64,000 nt of DNA, taken from positions 85,792,032 to 85,856,031 of the forward strand of contig CM055092.1 of assembly GCA_029204225.1 (NCBI GenBank). Reading direction: 5' to 3'. Position 1 is the first letter of the stretch; each line of letters opens with the position of its first letter. The position numbers and the translations under genes were made by a program. The notes below the pieces were generated by a model, which was not told where the DNA came from, made no database searches, and worked only from the letters and a program-made list of their open reading frames with translations. This DNA comes from Diphasiastrum complanatum (lineage: Eukaryota > Streptophyta > Lycopodiopsida > Lycopodiales > Lycopodiaceae). Shown here one piece after another: positions 32,420 to 43,985 of the stretch.

Positions 32420-33135
32420 GACGTCGGTTGAGATTTCACCGAGGCCGTCGGTTGAGATTTTACTGAGGGCCATTGGTCGAGATTTCATAGGGCACCGTCG
32501 ATTGAGATTTGATTTGAGGGCCGTCGGTCGAGATTTCACAGGGAACCGTTGGTTGAGATTGTATTGAGGGCGGTCGGTCGAGATTTCACAGGGCACCGTC
32601 GGTTGAGATTTGATTTGAGGGCCGTCGGTCAAGATTTCATAGGGCACCGTTGGTTGAGATATTACTGAGGGCCATCGGTCGAGATTTCACAAGGCACCGT
32701 CGATTGAGATTTGATTTGAGGTCCGTCAGTCGAGATTTCACAGGGCACCGTCGGTTGAGATTTTACTGAGGTAGTGCGTCGGTTGAGATCTGAACGATTG
32801 GCTTTGATGCAGTGCGTTGGTTGAGATCTGAACAAGCACTCTGGTTGAGATGTAAGCTAGATCTTTGGTTGAGATTTGATGCAGTGCGTCGGTTGAGATC
32901 TGAATGAGCACTCTGGTTGACATCTGATGGAATACCGTCGGTTGAGATCTGAGTGGAAACCGTCGGTCGAGATTTCAATAGATTACGGTCGGTCGAGATG
33001 TAACGGATGACCGTCGGTTGAGATCTGAGAGAGTGTGTGTCAGTTGAGATGCAATAGAATGCGTCGGTTGAGATTGGACACGAGATCTCCGGTTGAGATT
33101 TCAACACAGGGGGGGCTCCGGTTGAGATGTGATCA
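32420..33135. repeat. Minisatellite, about 25 copies of a ~28-30 base unit
   Basis: The core CGTCGGTTGAGATTT (variants CCGTCGGTCGAGATTTCA and CTCTGGTTGAGATCTGA) recurs at intervals of about 28-30 bases. From 32430 to 32780 the copies form a higher-order pair of about 58 bases. On the minus strand the unit reads as repeated ISTDG-type peptides in two frames, as expected for a repeat whose period is near a multiple of three. It lies just inside the primer site of the LTR element at 33217-34289, so it probably belongs to that element's internal region. Confidence 0.85.
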
Positions 33136-33200
33136 TGAGGGGACGGGTGGAGCGTGGACAAGGTTGTGGGTTTCTGATGTAGAAGGTGTTGGAGTTCAAT

Positions 33201-33214
33201 GGGCAACGGTGCCA
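33201..33214 (-). other. Primer-binding site, tRNA-Asp-like
   Basis: The minus strand reads TGGCACCGTTGCCC, two bases after the LTR end. It differs at two positions from the tRNA-Asp primer site TGGCGCCGTTGCCGG seen at 15811-15825. Confidence 0.55.
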
Positions 33215-33216
33215 CA

Positions 33217-34289
33217 TGTTTACAGATCCCATGCTCCAGAGGATCTGTTGGTTTTTGAAATTAATTCTTTCTTACTTCTGCCTATTAGCAGAGACGGTGG
33301 GTTCTTCTTGAGATTGTCATTCTTGTTTTAAACCCAAGATCAGACAGAAGGGAACAGATTGTCCATTTTCTACGAATGGCGTCAATTTATAGTGTTGTCT
33401 AGTACGGCCAGTGGGCGACGTCGAGGGAAATCTTGAACGCACTTACATTCATTCATACATAAATGCAAGCCAAGGATGCTCATTCACAGATCAGAGTGCA
33501 GCTCAAATGAACATTCAAAAGATTCTTTAGCTATCTACTCTAAAAACGAACTGAATCAGAGCCTAAGCATTACTAAATTGAGCTACACTTGCATAAATTG
33601 ACAAAACAAGAACCAAGAACTAATCTACAACATGTTAGAAGTCCAAGAATCAAGAAACCAACCAAATGAATGGTAGTTCCTACATTAATCCACAAACAAG
33701 GAAAGAAACTAATCCAATCTACGAAAGTAGCAAATCTAATCCACTCTACAGTCCACAACCACACACAAAAGGAGGGAAGGGCAAGATCATAAATGCATCA
33801 CTCAAGAAACAAGCATGATCAAGGAGCTCAATGGATGCACCCAACTCGTGAAGACTCTTCTCATTTCAGCATGGAGTTGATACAATTCACAAAAAGCTCC
33901 TCTTCACAAAGAGGGAGTCCCTCAAATAAGCAAGAGAGCTCCTTAGGTGGCATCCTAGTGGAATTTTCACATTTCACAAATTACAAGTGGAATAATGCTC
34001 TCCACTAGAGGTCACCATCAAAAGGTGGCTCACTAAGAGGGGTCTACTTGCATTTAATACATTTGCCTAGAAATACTAGTTCCTACATGGTCATTCCATC
34101 TTCCGGTATTCACCACGAGGCTTACACAGTTCTTGCATGTCTTTCCTAGCTAGTATTTCTCGGCTCTCATACTCGGCTCTCAGTCTTCGTTGGTCTCGTC
34201 TTCTCAGAGACCTCCTCGGTCTAAGGTGAGAGGTGCTCTTGAGTTGCTCTGTCCGACTCATCTTGGGGATTCGTCAGACTCAGCCAACA
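33217..34289 (-). mobile_element. 5' LTR of a minus-oriented LTR element
   Basis: This is the inverted, diverged copy of 2128-3272. On the minus strand it starts TGTTGGCTGAGTC at 34289 and ends TCTGTAAACA at 33217, followed by a tRNA-Asp-like primer site. Insertions and replacements between the copies (for example around 33380-33440) show age. No partner 3' LTR in the same orientation is found to the left, so the element is incomplete. Confidence 0.7.
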
Positions 34290-35913
34290 GCATGTATTGT
34301 TCCTTGTGCTTGAAGTACACCCTTCTAGGACACAAACATACTTTCTTGCTCGAAAAATGACAATGCCATTCATGCTACCAAAGGAATCATTCTAGCTTGG
34401 ATCTAAATATTCAAAACTTTTCATGCTATCTCCTTAGTTAAGCATGTCTCCATCGAAGCAAACCAACTCACCATCATCACTTGGGACTGCCATTACTAGA
34501 ATAAGTGCTATTACTTTGAATATATTGTTGCATTGACATTCCTTGGCTACATCCAATAGATGTGAGTGTGTTAGTGATATCCACATGTATGCAGTGGTGT
34601 TATATACAATGGTAGTAGCATTTTGAAAGCTTTTATTGAAAAACTAATTCTTTAAATTTTTTGTCAACTTGTTTTGTGCAAAAAATATATATATAATTTC
34701 AAATGACATGTAATACAAGCTAACCAAGATGGCGGCACCATGACTATATGCATGTAGCGAACACCACGACATTTTCAAAGATTTCCGACCCTATTACCGA
34801 GGCTTCTCTGAAGCAAAAATTACATATACACTGGTATTGCCAACGATGTATGCCTCGATAACAGAACCTTGATAATTGCATCGGGTCCCGAGGTATCCCC
34901 AAAATATATCAACCCTAAACCAATAAGCATCAATCCAAAGATAAGCAACTATATTCAAGTGAAGTAACTCTCTCAAGCAATCAACTAGCATGTGAAACAA
35001 GCCAAAAAAAACGATTGCGCATGCAAGTAACTTTTTGGGGAGTTGTTTGCTATTTTCCATGCACTCATGATCACTTACATGATTTTCCATGCACTCATGA
35101 TCACTTACATGTTGGGTAGTTGGGCCTTTAAGCAAGGTCCAAGCCTAAAAAATTGAGGCGGTCTCGACTTTATACCGCCTCAACTTTTTAGCCTTTAACC
35201 TTGATTTTCTCATGAACTCCATTGACCAACCTCAACACATTCTATTGCCTTATGCAAGGCAAGGTCAACAAATTCCCTCTTTACCTCCCTCCTATTGTCA
35301 ACACGTTACACTCCCATTGACAAAGTCACTCATCCCACCCCCAAAAAAAAGTAGTCACCCCTACCCCGTCAATGCTGAATTTTGCACGTGAAAGCCCGTC
35401 TTATTGAATTTGAAGGGGATGAAAATATTGGGAACGGACGAGCAACGACCTGTTCTATTCTTCTTTCTGATTGGCAACTTGAAAAATGCACGTCAACTCA
35501 CGCCATTTTGAAACGTCGAACGCTTCAAATCTGAAAATGAAGAGCAAGTAATTGTGCAGGGTGAAATTCGGCAGCCACACATGACGGGCATCACCTTTCC
35601 AAATGCAGTGATGTCAACTGATCTTCCATGGACACGGACATGGAGGACCAGGCTCTCCCAGGATCCTCACTGCCCAGCGTCATCCCCGTCTCCATCGATT
35701 CTCTCATTCCTATTCAGACACAAATATAAATATGTTACAGGGCGAAAGCTACAAAAACATATAATTCTTCCTAAATCTGGCGCGGTGAGGAAGAGACTAG
35801 AAGCACCAAAAAGAACCCACGTTACGAAGACACAGAGCTAACTATAGAGCTATTGGAGCTGAGATTGTGTAAAGGAAAAGAAAGAATTGTTGAGATAGGA
35901 ATTGTGGTGGTGC
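34290..35913. other. Intergenic, with a 2 x 30-base tandem duplication
   Basis: An exact 30-base unit containing TTTCCATGCACTCATGATC occurs twice, at 35052-35081 and 35082-35111. No coding domain is recognised. The last few hundred bases are the likely promoter of the GTPase-like gene. Confidence 0.6.
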
Positions 35914-35920
35914 TATATAA
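35914..35920 (+). promoter_or_regulatory. TATA box of the IRG-like gene
   Basis: GCTATATAAGTAG is a strong TATA match. It predicts a start of transcription near 35945. A probable 5' UTR intron follows, with donor CAA|GTAAGT at 36030 and acceptor AACAG at 36225, which would place the start codon at 36283 in the second exon. Confidence 0.55.
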
Positions 35921-36282
35921 GTAGCCTAGCCCAAGTTGCCCAACCCACTTCTTTGCTAGATCATTGCTGTCTTCAGATTGTTGCTTTAGTGAATTCTGCT
36001 GCTGCAGCCTTCAGATCCACATATCCCAAGTAAGTGATGTAAGGTTTTTTGAATTGCTGCAGTTTGTGGGTCTTCTGCTGGTGGCAATTATGAATATGAA
36101 AACCTTCTTAAACGTTACCCTTTCCTTGGTTGAGATATTTTTAAGAAAAAACAAAAGAGGATATATTTTGCTGGTTTTAATGTGGATCTTAATGCAATGG
36201 AATCCTTTTGTCTTTTTCTGAACAGGAGTATAAGCTCTAAACAGGACAAAACAAGACTACAATCGACAAAATTTGTGTAAAT

Positions 36283-39200
36283 ATGTTGACAAAGAGCACA
36301 GTAGCTCGGGAAATACGTCTCAACAAGAACTGGCAAGATCTATATAGGAAGCGTGCCAAGGAGTTGCTATCGGGCTCGAAAAGAGTCGGAGCTCCATTTA
36401 CTGTTCGTATTGTTGGACGAGCTGGAGTTGGAAAGGGATCTTTGGTGAACCACTTGCTTCTATCTTACTCTGCTACCGTCTCACATAACATCAGCGGAAA
36501 TGATGAAGTGGAGAAGGTGTATAATATATCAGGCCTTCGCGTGCTGGATATTCCAGGCTACGATGGCACGCATGCCAACGCTGCGCAGCATGGAGGGTAT
36601 GTTTATCACCTTTAAGCACTTTCTGGTTGCAACTTACACATGGTTTTGGCACAATCCTTTTAAGACCTGAGGTATCAAATTTGTGATTGGGGAATGAATT
36701 TCCTAGTGGCCTTTCCATCAGGTAAATTTGAATTTGTGACGAAATGGGTAATGGAAATGGACCGAGATGTAGAGGAAAGGTCTCCACTAAAGGAGGGAAA
36801 TGCAGACCCCTTTTGCCAGACCCCTTTTACGAGTCACACTTCACCACTCAAACTTTCTTTAAGCTGTATTTCTAGAAATTTCTTAATGGATGTTGCTATA
36901 CATCCTATGCCAGCTAAAAACATGAGATGACTTTCGAAACCGACAGTCTTTCCTTTCACATCTATTGACTCAACTTAAAAATTTTCAAAAAAAAAAGGAG
37001 GCAGCAGGCAGAGGTCATAAAGATTCTGCTGAACTTCCTGCATTGTAATTTCCCAAGGCACTTTACTGAAGATTCAACAACTTTGCAGTGCTAGATTTGT
37101 ACAAGCTCTCTTTTTCTTGCTTGTGTGGGTGTTGCTATCTGTTATTTGTCATTTCATGGGAAGTGGTGGTTGTTGTCAGTAAAATCTCTGGATGGACACA
37201 GGTCAGCAATCCTGATGCAATAATTTTAGTGGGCCAGGCTGAGATGGTAGCATAGTAGCAAGAATGAGGAACAATGAGAATAGCAGGATCTGAAAATGTA
37301 ATACTTGAGTTGGCTAATCTTAGTTTCAGGTAGAGCTCAAGACCACATCTGAGTACCAAGTGAAAAGCTCAAACCTTTCCTGTAGGTGAAAAGTAGACTA
37401 GAAACTTGTAAAATTTAAGCTCCCAGTAAAATCTTGAACAAAAACAGGGCAGGCATGTACATCTTGACAATATATGGTAATCAACAAATCTATCCCTTTG
37501 CTACAGGAATTGGTGCATAAGGAGGTCATTTGCATTTTGCCAACAAGGGAAGCTATCGAAGTTACACCAGCCAGTAGGAGATTTTCTGCATTGTTTTAGT
37601 AATTAATGATCCAAAAAATAGCCATTTAAGATCATATGTACGCGTCCAGGAAGACAAAAATTGTTGCATAATTTTCTATTCTTTGAATAAGAAATTGCTC
37701 ACAAATCTTTAACCGAGTTTCCAACGAAAGGGCTTATCTGATCATTGAAAGGGATTCTTTTACATATGAGTAGTCCTTTCTGCAGTTGTTTGCTCATATT
37801 TTTACATTTATCCTGGATGCAGGAAAGATGGAAAGCTCAGTTTGGAGCAGTTTGCAAAAGCATATAATATCTTTGAAAACGAGACTAGTGCTGTGATCTT
37901 CGTGGTAAACAACAGAATCACGCCGCAAGACAAAGACCTCATGTCCATGGCTGTTGATGCTCGAAAGTTTTTTTGTGTTGTTCGAACTTATGCTGATAAT
38001 ATTGCTCGCATACGGGATCCGAAACACCAAGAGAAACGCTTGAATGAAATGGAGGAGAGTATCAGGTACGCTTTTCCTCATGTGGATTTCAATAGATGTG
38101 TCTAGGTCTTTCACACTTCATAAGAAACAAGGAGTACATATGATGACAGAAAGGAAATCTTGACAATTTTTTGTGTGGTTCCTCCCTGCCCACTTTTGTG
38201 CTAGTTTTACTTGGAAGAGAACGTGGTCCTGAAAACTTTGAAAGCAAGATATGATGAGATTGAAACCTGTATAGTACAGTCAGGATAATCCAATTTATTT
38301 ATAAAAATCACACACAAAAACACAGAGAGAAACGGAAGAGACAATCTGTTGATCAAATGAACGTGAATCACTGACAAATTGAACATTCCAGCAAATCTAA
38401 GCCTGTATTTGCCAACTCTGAGCTATGCTAGTCTTTATCTACCATTTGAACAATCAAACACAGTGGAAGGAGGCTCACAGTCCTCTTCATATCTGCTTGA
38501 TATGATTAGGGCTTGAGCTGTGGCTCCTAGTTCTGGGGCCCAAAGATTCATTTTATTTATAAATGCCCCTGTGGTTCTAGGCCACCCCCCTCATCTGAGG
38601 GTGTGCCAGTATTTGTAGGGCCATCCCAACCTGACTATCTCCAGAGGACAAAGAATCAACATTTATGAAATAAAACCAGTCAAAAATGTGTTATATACAT
38701 TCAGACTCATGTTAGATACAAAATCATTCTACAATATTGATGGTGGTTCAAACATGTAATTCCACAAGAAGATGGAGGCATTTGGATCCTCATTGTCAAG
38801 AGCTTTAGAGTTTATGCCTGTGTTGACAAAAAGTTCAAAAAATACCTTTGAACACTCAAAAAAGACCTTTGAACCAGTCAAATGTCTCTCAAATGTCAAC
38901 GTAAATCTTGGGTGGTGAGAAACAATGTTATTCATCACCTTCTTTGAGATTTAACAGCGTTTCATCGAACATTAACTTTTTTTTAAGTTTTATGAATTAG
39001 GCCATGCCTAGCACTATTCATTTTAAGATTCATGTATAACACCCAGTTCAGTCCAGAAAGTTTGGAATTCCATGCTATCACATGAGAAATTCCAATATAA
39101 ATGCCCAAGAATGTTGACCGATGTAACTTTTCAAGAACTACTGGATAGCGTTAAGGCTTAAATATTTGAGAGTTAAAAATCAGTTGACATGGTTCTTGAT

Positions 39201-40734
39201 TCGCCTGATAAGAAATTAGATTACAGTCAAAAAGCAAGGACATCAAAGAAATGTTTCTTACTTCGTAGAGATATGCTCCTGTTTTTAGTTGGTGTGGTTT
39301 GTGGAGAGAAAATTTGTCCCTAGGAAATTTATGCTTCTTGGTTTCCAAGGGGAGGCTCAAACTTGGGACCAAAGGATCTTTGGATGCCAGGCAAACCAAC
39401 GGAGCCAACCCCGTTGGGTACCCTAGAAAATATATGAGAAAACTGTTATTGAAATGGATTTCTTTTGCTGGTTTCAGCAACCTTGGTAGTACTTTATTTA
39501 TGAATGGCAAAGAGTTACTCATTGTGAACTTCATTTTTTAGTTTAAGCAACCATCCTGTGGAGGTTGTAAAACTATGTGAACTGAGCTACTTATTGTTGA
39601 TATGGGTTGCTCAATTCAAGTTAACACTTCTGTCCTCGTAAACTTTGTCCTTGTGCAAGGTCAAGCTTTCTCAGTCTTTTGAAGTATTGGGAATCCATTC
39701 ATCATCAGGGCTAAGAACTTCTTTATGAGAATTTCATGGAATAGAGATTTGTAGAAATGGCTCTGTTTTGAACAGACTTATTAGATTTTGTTGATGAGAA
39801 TCTATGCAATATAAATGTGTAGTAATGTTTGTATATTTAAACAAAGTAATCGTTCTTTTTTATAACAATCTGTGCAAATGACATTTGTAGAAATCCCTGT
39901 TTGTTCTTGATTCTCTTTATGTATATGACATTAATGGTTGCCAGTACAGCAATGTACAAGATAATTATAGGAATTGAGAACATATTGCATCCTCGTTGCT
40001 GCAGGAAGGAGCTTAGTTTGACAACAAATTTGAACATTCGTATCTTCGTAGTCAGCATTGGTTGGCCAGAATACTCTGTTGTGGGGGAAGAACTCCAAGG
40101 GGAAGATTTAGAAGAGGTTGAGGACAATAGAAACTCCTTACAGTTTCCTTTGCTTAGATCATATCTCAGTGAGCAGAAGGGTCTATCTGATGAACTACAA
40201 ATCCATAGTTTTGTAAAAGAGGAGATCTGGAAGGTGTTGTCCCCATTTCAGACTGTGACAATGTGGTATCAAACACTGGATTTTTTTGAGCATTTGGCTG
40301 TAGGTACATTTGTCCCTGTTGCAGGTCCAATAGCACTCTCATTCTCTAAGACTTTGTATTACACATTAAAAGCTATCGGAGAAGTTGGGATTCTTGAAGA
40401 CCCAGATGGAGCCATTCTAACATTGAAAAAGCACACACACAAAACTGCCTTGATCATGCATTCGGCATCTAGAGGTGGTCTTGTGACTGCAGTTCACGAA
40501 GCTTTGGTGGAGATCTTTGGAGAAGTTATTTTTGAGATTGCAATAGCAGATCTTGTGGTTACAGCAGCTGAGGCCACCGTTTCACAGGCGATTCCCCTTC
40601 TTGGACCACTCTTATCTGCAACACACTTGCCAAGCCAATATAGGAAGCTTGCAAATAAGTTGGCATCAAAAGCTTGCATGCTTCATGAGCTTTGGATAAT
40701 GCAGAATATTACCAATCTCATTAATGTGGCCTAA
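36283..40734 (+). CDS. IRG-like (immunity-related GTPase-like) protein, three coding exons
   Basis: Exons 36283-36596, 37823-38065 and 40005-40734 join in phase across GT-AG introns into 428 residues, close to the usual IRG size. Order of features: a basic helix (1-35), a P-loop GRAGVGKGS (45-53), a G3-like LDIPGYDG (88-95), then a segment like the IRG G-domain (VIFVVNNRITPQDKDL, 129-144; FFCVVRTYAD, 154-163). A long helical C-terminal part follows, with VPVAGPIALSF and IPLLGPLLSATHLPSQYRK, resembling the IRG helical domain. Two motifs are odd: the P-loop has Gly where Ser/Thr normally binds Mg, and the G4 TKxD is TYAD. In animals IRG proteins act on membranes and in cell-autonomous defence; the role in a plant is unknown. 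AIG1/IAN GTPases are the alternative, but the C-terminal half fits IRG better. The ATG is supported by the TATA box and UTR intron upstream. Confidence 0.65.
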
Positions 40735-41597
40735 ATAAAGAACGGTACTCCAAAAGCTTCAAGCGGGATGTCTACACTGCTTTTTGCCTCGATTAGAAAC
40801 CACTTGCTGTGACATGACGGGTTCAACTTGATCTCGTAATTTGCTCAAAGCTTTTCTGCAGACAAGGCATTAACACGAGGATCAAGGTGTAACTTGGAAT
40901 AGCAACAACTGCGGAGCTGCTGATAGTCCCTTATTGTGCAACATATTGCAATGGATACTTTCCTGTCTAGATCTGCTGTGGCTCGCTTAATTCTGCTGTA
41001 AACGGTACCCAGATGACTGATAAAAGTATATCTGTACAAGAGCATAATTCATGTTCTTCTGTATTAGAAGGAGCATGATGCAATGCTCAAAAGGGTATTG
41101 ACTCAAAGAAAACAAAACAAACTAGCAGCCAAGTGATGGGCTGTCAAAATCGAAACTAGGATACCTAGAGGCACGTTCTTTATTGAAATGATTGAGGAAT
41201 CTATAGACTTTCTTGTGTTCTATCAACCTCAGAAGTTCCGAGTGAAGGGCATTGCAGGAGTTAATAAATTAGCTTTAGAGCTGCTAGAAACTGCCAGTGG
41301 CAGAAATGCGATCAATTTGTTGTACACATTCTTTTCTCTATTCATTCGATTAAGAAACCTACAAACCTGCGTATGTTCTAGCAACCTAAGAAAGGTGCAA
41401 GAAGGGAGCACTGTGGGAGTTGACAATCTAGCTCTAGAGATGCTAGAAACTGCCAGAGTCAGAGAATGGATTGATTTGTCTTTTCCTATCTTGTACGGAT
41501 TAATATATCAACAAGAGTTTGATGATAGATGCCCTTTGTGCCACCCTGCTCTTGTTCCATGGGATGAATAGCCCAAAAAATGCCTTTGCTCTCTGAG

Positions 41598-41639
<42 letters not shown>

Positions 41640-42525
41640 GATAATGATGAATAGTATGAGAGGTACATCAAGTTTTTCTTTTATCGCTAGTGGCAACCCA
41701 AAAAACTTGGATCAAGTGTTGTGACGACCACAGGGCCTTCAAATGATTTGAATTGGATCTTAGGCTCTGCTAATCATATTGTGATCTGCATGTTGGAAAT
41801 TGCATAACAAATAGGAAGACAATCCCAAACACAACTTCATTCAAAGAGATGAAAACAATTAAGCGTGGTTGTAACTCAAAAGTAAAAGCCATACAACAAA
41901 AAATGAGATCTAAAATGGCCTCTTATCAATCAGGTGGATCTTGTTAAAGTGGTTAATCATATCAAGAAAGTGCAACCGCTCTTCTTCCTTCATGCCGCTT
42001 GTGACATGAGTTAAAAGTTTCAAGATCTATAAAAAAAATGGATCCCTCATCACTTAGCAATTGAACATAACATGAGATCTTTTTTTGGATCGTCGTGTGC
42101 TCACCCAAGGCCCAACAATATTAAAGTTGTGAACAAAATTTACAAACCAGCCTTATAAGAATCTCCTCCATCCAAGTAAGCGACTTCGATAAGGCTCTCA
42201 CAACATTTGAATGGAAGCAGTAAAATACTACAATAAAACCTGTCAATATGATCTTTATTTCTAAAATGAATGCATTTTCCAGAGATAAACATGTCACAAC
42301 CTTTGAACCTTCAACCTACTAAATAAAATGTCAATTTCAGCAATTGGGTTATGTTTTAATCAATTTTCTGCAAGCACTGAAGATGTCTGGTTAGTGTTTT
42401 GCAACAAGGAAACCCCTGTCCTGGCTCCCTTCCAAACAGAAAACCCAAAACTTTGGAGCCCTCTTGCCAATTAATTGTAAAATCTTGTATGCGGAGAAGT
42501 AAGCAATCACCAAAAACACATTTAG
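40735..42525. other. Downstream region with a duplicated segment
   Basis: The first part is probably the GTPase-like gene's 3' UTR. A plus frame of 127 residues (41188-41571) contains two diverged copies of a ~110-base segment starting near 41240 and 41406. Both encode NKLALELLETA / DNLALEMLETA-like peptides. I recognise no family and no promoter, and it may be non-coding. The remaining sequence shows nothing. Confidence 0.4.
41599..41637. repeat. (CT)n microsatellite
   Basis: 39 bases of uninterrupted CT. Confidence 0.97.
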
Positions 42526-42598
42526 TGGCCCCAGCGAGTTTCGAACTCGCGACCTTTCGCGTGTAAAGCGAACGTGATAACCACTACACCATGGGACC
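42526..42598 (-). tRNA. tRNA-Val, anticodon UAC
   Basis: The minus strand folds into a full cloverleaf of 73 bases. The acceptor stem is GGTCCCA/TGGGGCC with one G-T pair. The anticodon stem TTCGC/GCGAA encloses the loop TTTACAC (anticodon TAC). The T-arm is GCGAG-TTCGAAA-CTCGC and the discriminator base is A. No intron and no encoded CCA, as usual for nuclear plant tRNAs. The gene lies in AT-rich DNA without other genes close by. The A and B boxes match the consensus by eye, so it is probably functional. Confidence 0.93.
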
Positions 42599-42791
42599 GC
42601 ATTGAACTTTTCTGTATCAAGAATGGACTTATCTTGTTTCATATTCATGTAACCCACGTGATATTTGCATAGTATTGTTTTTTGTTCTTCATTTATGATG
42701 CCATATTTTTCAATAGTTTTGATTCTAGGAAGGCCAATCAATAGATGATATAGCAATGAGTACTTTAAAGAAATGTACACTCACAAATAAC

Positions 42792-43441
42792 TAGCAACAC
42801 AATTTTGTCCCACGACCACAGAAGCTCAACTCTTATACTTTCTTGACTACTATGCTTGAAGAATCAACTAGTTTTGAGGAAGCAAATAAGTCTCAATATT
42901 GGAGGAAAGCCATGCAAGTAGAGTTTGATGCATTAATGGAAAATCAAACTTGGAAACTTGTTGATTTACCTTATGGAAAGAAGCCTCTTACTTGTAAATG
43001 GATATATAGATTGAAATATAATCAAGATGCTTCCTTCATAAGTACAAAACTAGACTTGCAGCAAAAGGCTTTTTGCAAGTCAAAGGCATAGATTATGATG
43101 AAACCTTTGCACCTATTGCAAAGCTTGTGACCATTAGATTAATCATATGTCTTGCAACTTCTTTCAAATGGGAGCTCTTCCAACTTGATGTGACAAATGC
43201 TTTCTTGAATGGATTCTTGGAAGAGGAAATCTACATGTGCCAACCCAAGGGCTTCATCAAAGATGGAGAAGAAGACAAGGTGTGTCTCTTGAAGAAGAGT
43301 CTTTATGGACTCAAGCAAGCACCAAGAGCATGGTACTCTAGGTTGCATTCCTATCTTATTTCCATTGGATTTGTTGTAAGTTCTTATGAACCATCATTGT
43401 ACTACAAATGTAATGATGGAAAGCCACATCCTTTGGTTAGG
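42792..43441 (+). pseudogene. Copia reverse transcriptase fragment
   Basis: The frame from 42843 reads SFEEANKSQYWRKAMQVEFD and TWKLVDLPYGKKPLTCKWIY, the start of a copia reverse transcriptase. A frameshift occurs near 43060. It continues with GIDYDETFAPIAKLVTIR, FQLDVTNAFLNGFLEEEIYM and LKKSLYGLKQAPRAWYSRL. It stops near 43440, before the YVDD catalytic box, where an LTR-like sequence begins. No integrase or RNase H of the same element is adjacent. Confidence 0.88.
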
Positions 43442-43985
43442 TGTCACATCCCATGTGTAGAGGACAGCTCACATGTGTGGAATAAGCTGAAGTAGACAAA
43501 TTTTGACTTCTAGAAGATTTTCAAGTAGATCTCCATATAGAAGGAAAATGGACCAAAAGTGCTCAAAATAGAAGGTTTTATCCAAGTGTCAGTTTTGCAT
43601 GATGAATCATCATATGACAAAGCACCTTCACACATGTGGGATCAAAGGGATGATCAGTACCACGAGCTCTCACTTATTGTATATATAGAGCCACATTTGG
43701 CCATAATCATTGTGAGACACCAATCTTGGTTTTGGAAGCAATTTTGAGTGATTCTCTCCATTTGTCTACATTTGTTTTTATTGTTTTGAGGTTCTATCAA
43801 TGTGTACTTGATTTTTAGGTTGGATTCCGTACTCAGACAGTGTTTCACACGTGTGAAACCAGAAAGTACACCTACCTTCAATTAATGATTGTTCTTGTTA
43901 GGATTTTGTGTCTAGAATTGATCTAGATTGATCTTAATCTCAAGTAGATTGATAGATCAAGTAATCTGACAACCAATCCCTCTTG
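43442..43985 (+). mobile_element. Possible solo LTR inserted in the copia fragment
   Basis: The sequence begins TGTCACATCCCATG exactly where the reverse transcriptase homology ends. It contains a TATA box (TTGTATATATAGAG) near 43680. The 3' limit is uncertain. The coding continuation of the copia was not found after it. Confidence 0.35.

Noticed and set aside
32420-33135. CRISPR array
   Set aside because: Units are adjacent degenerate repeats without unique spacers, and the context is eukaryotic.
32318-33215. Long minus-strand frames in the minisatellite, taken as proteins
   Set aside because: They exist because the repeat unit lacks stops in those frames. Units vary in length without regard to frame.
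42391-42780. 129-residue minus-strand frame
   Set aside because: It overlaps the tRNA-Val gene and has no recognisable domain.
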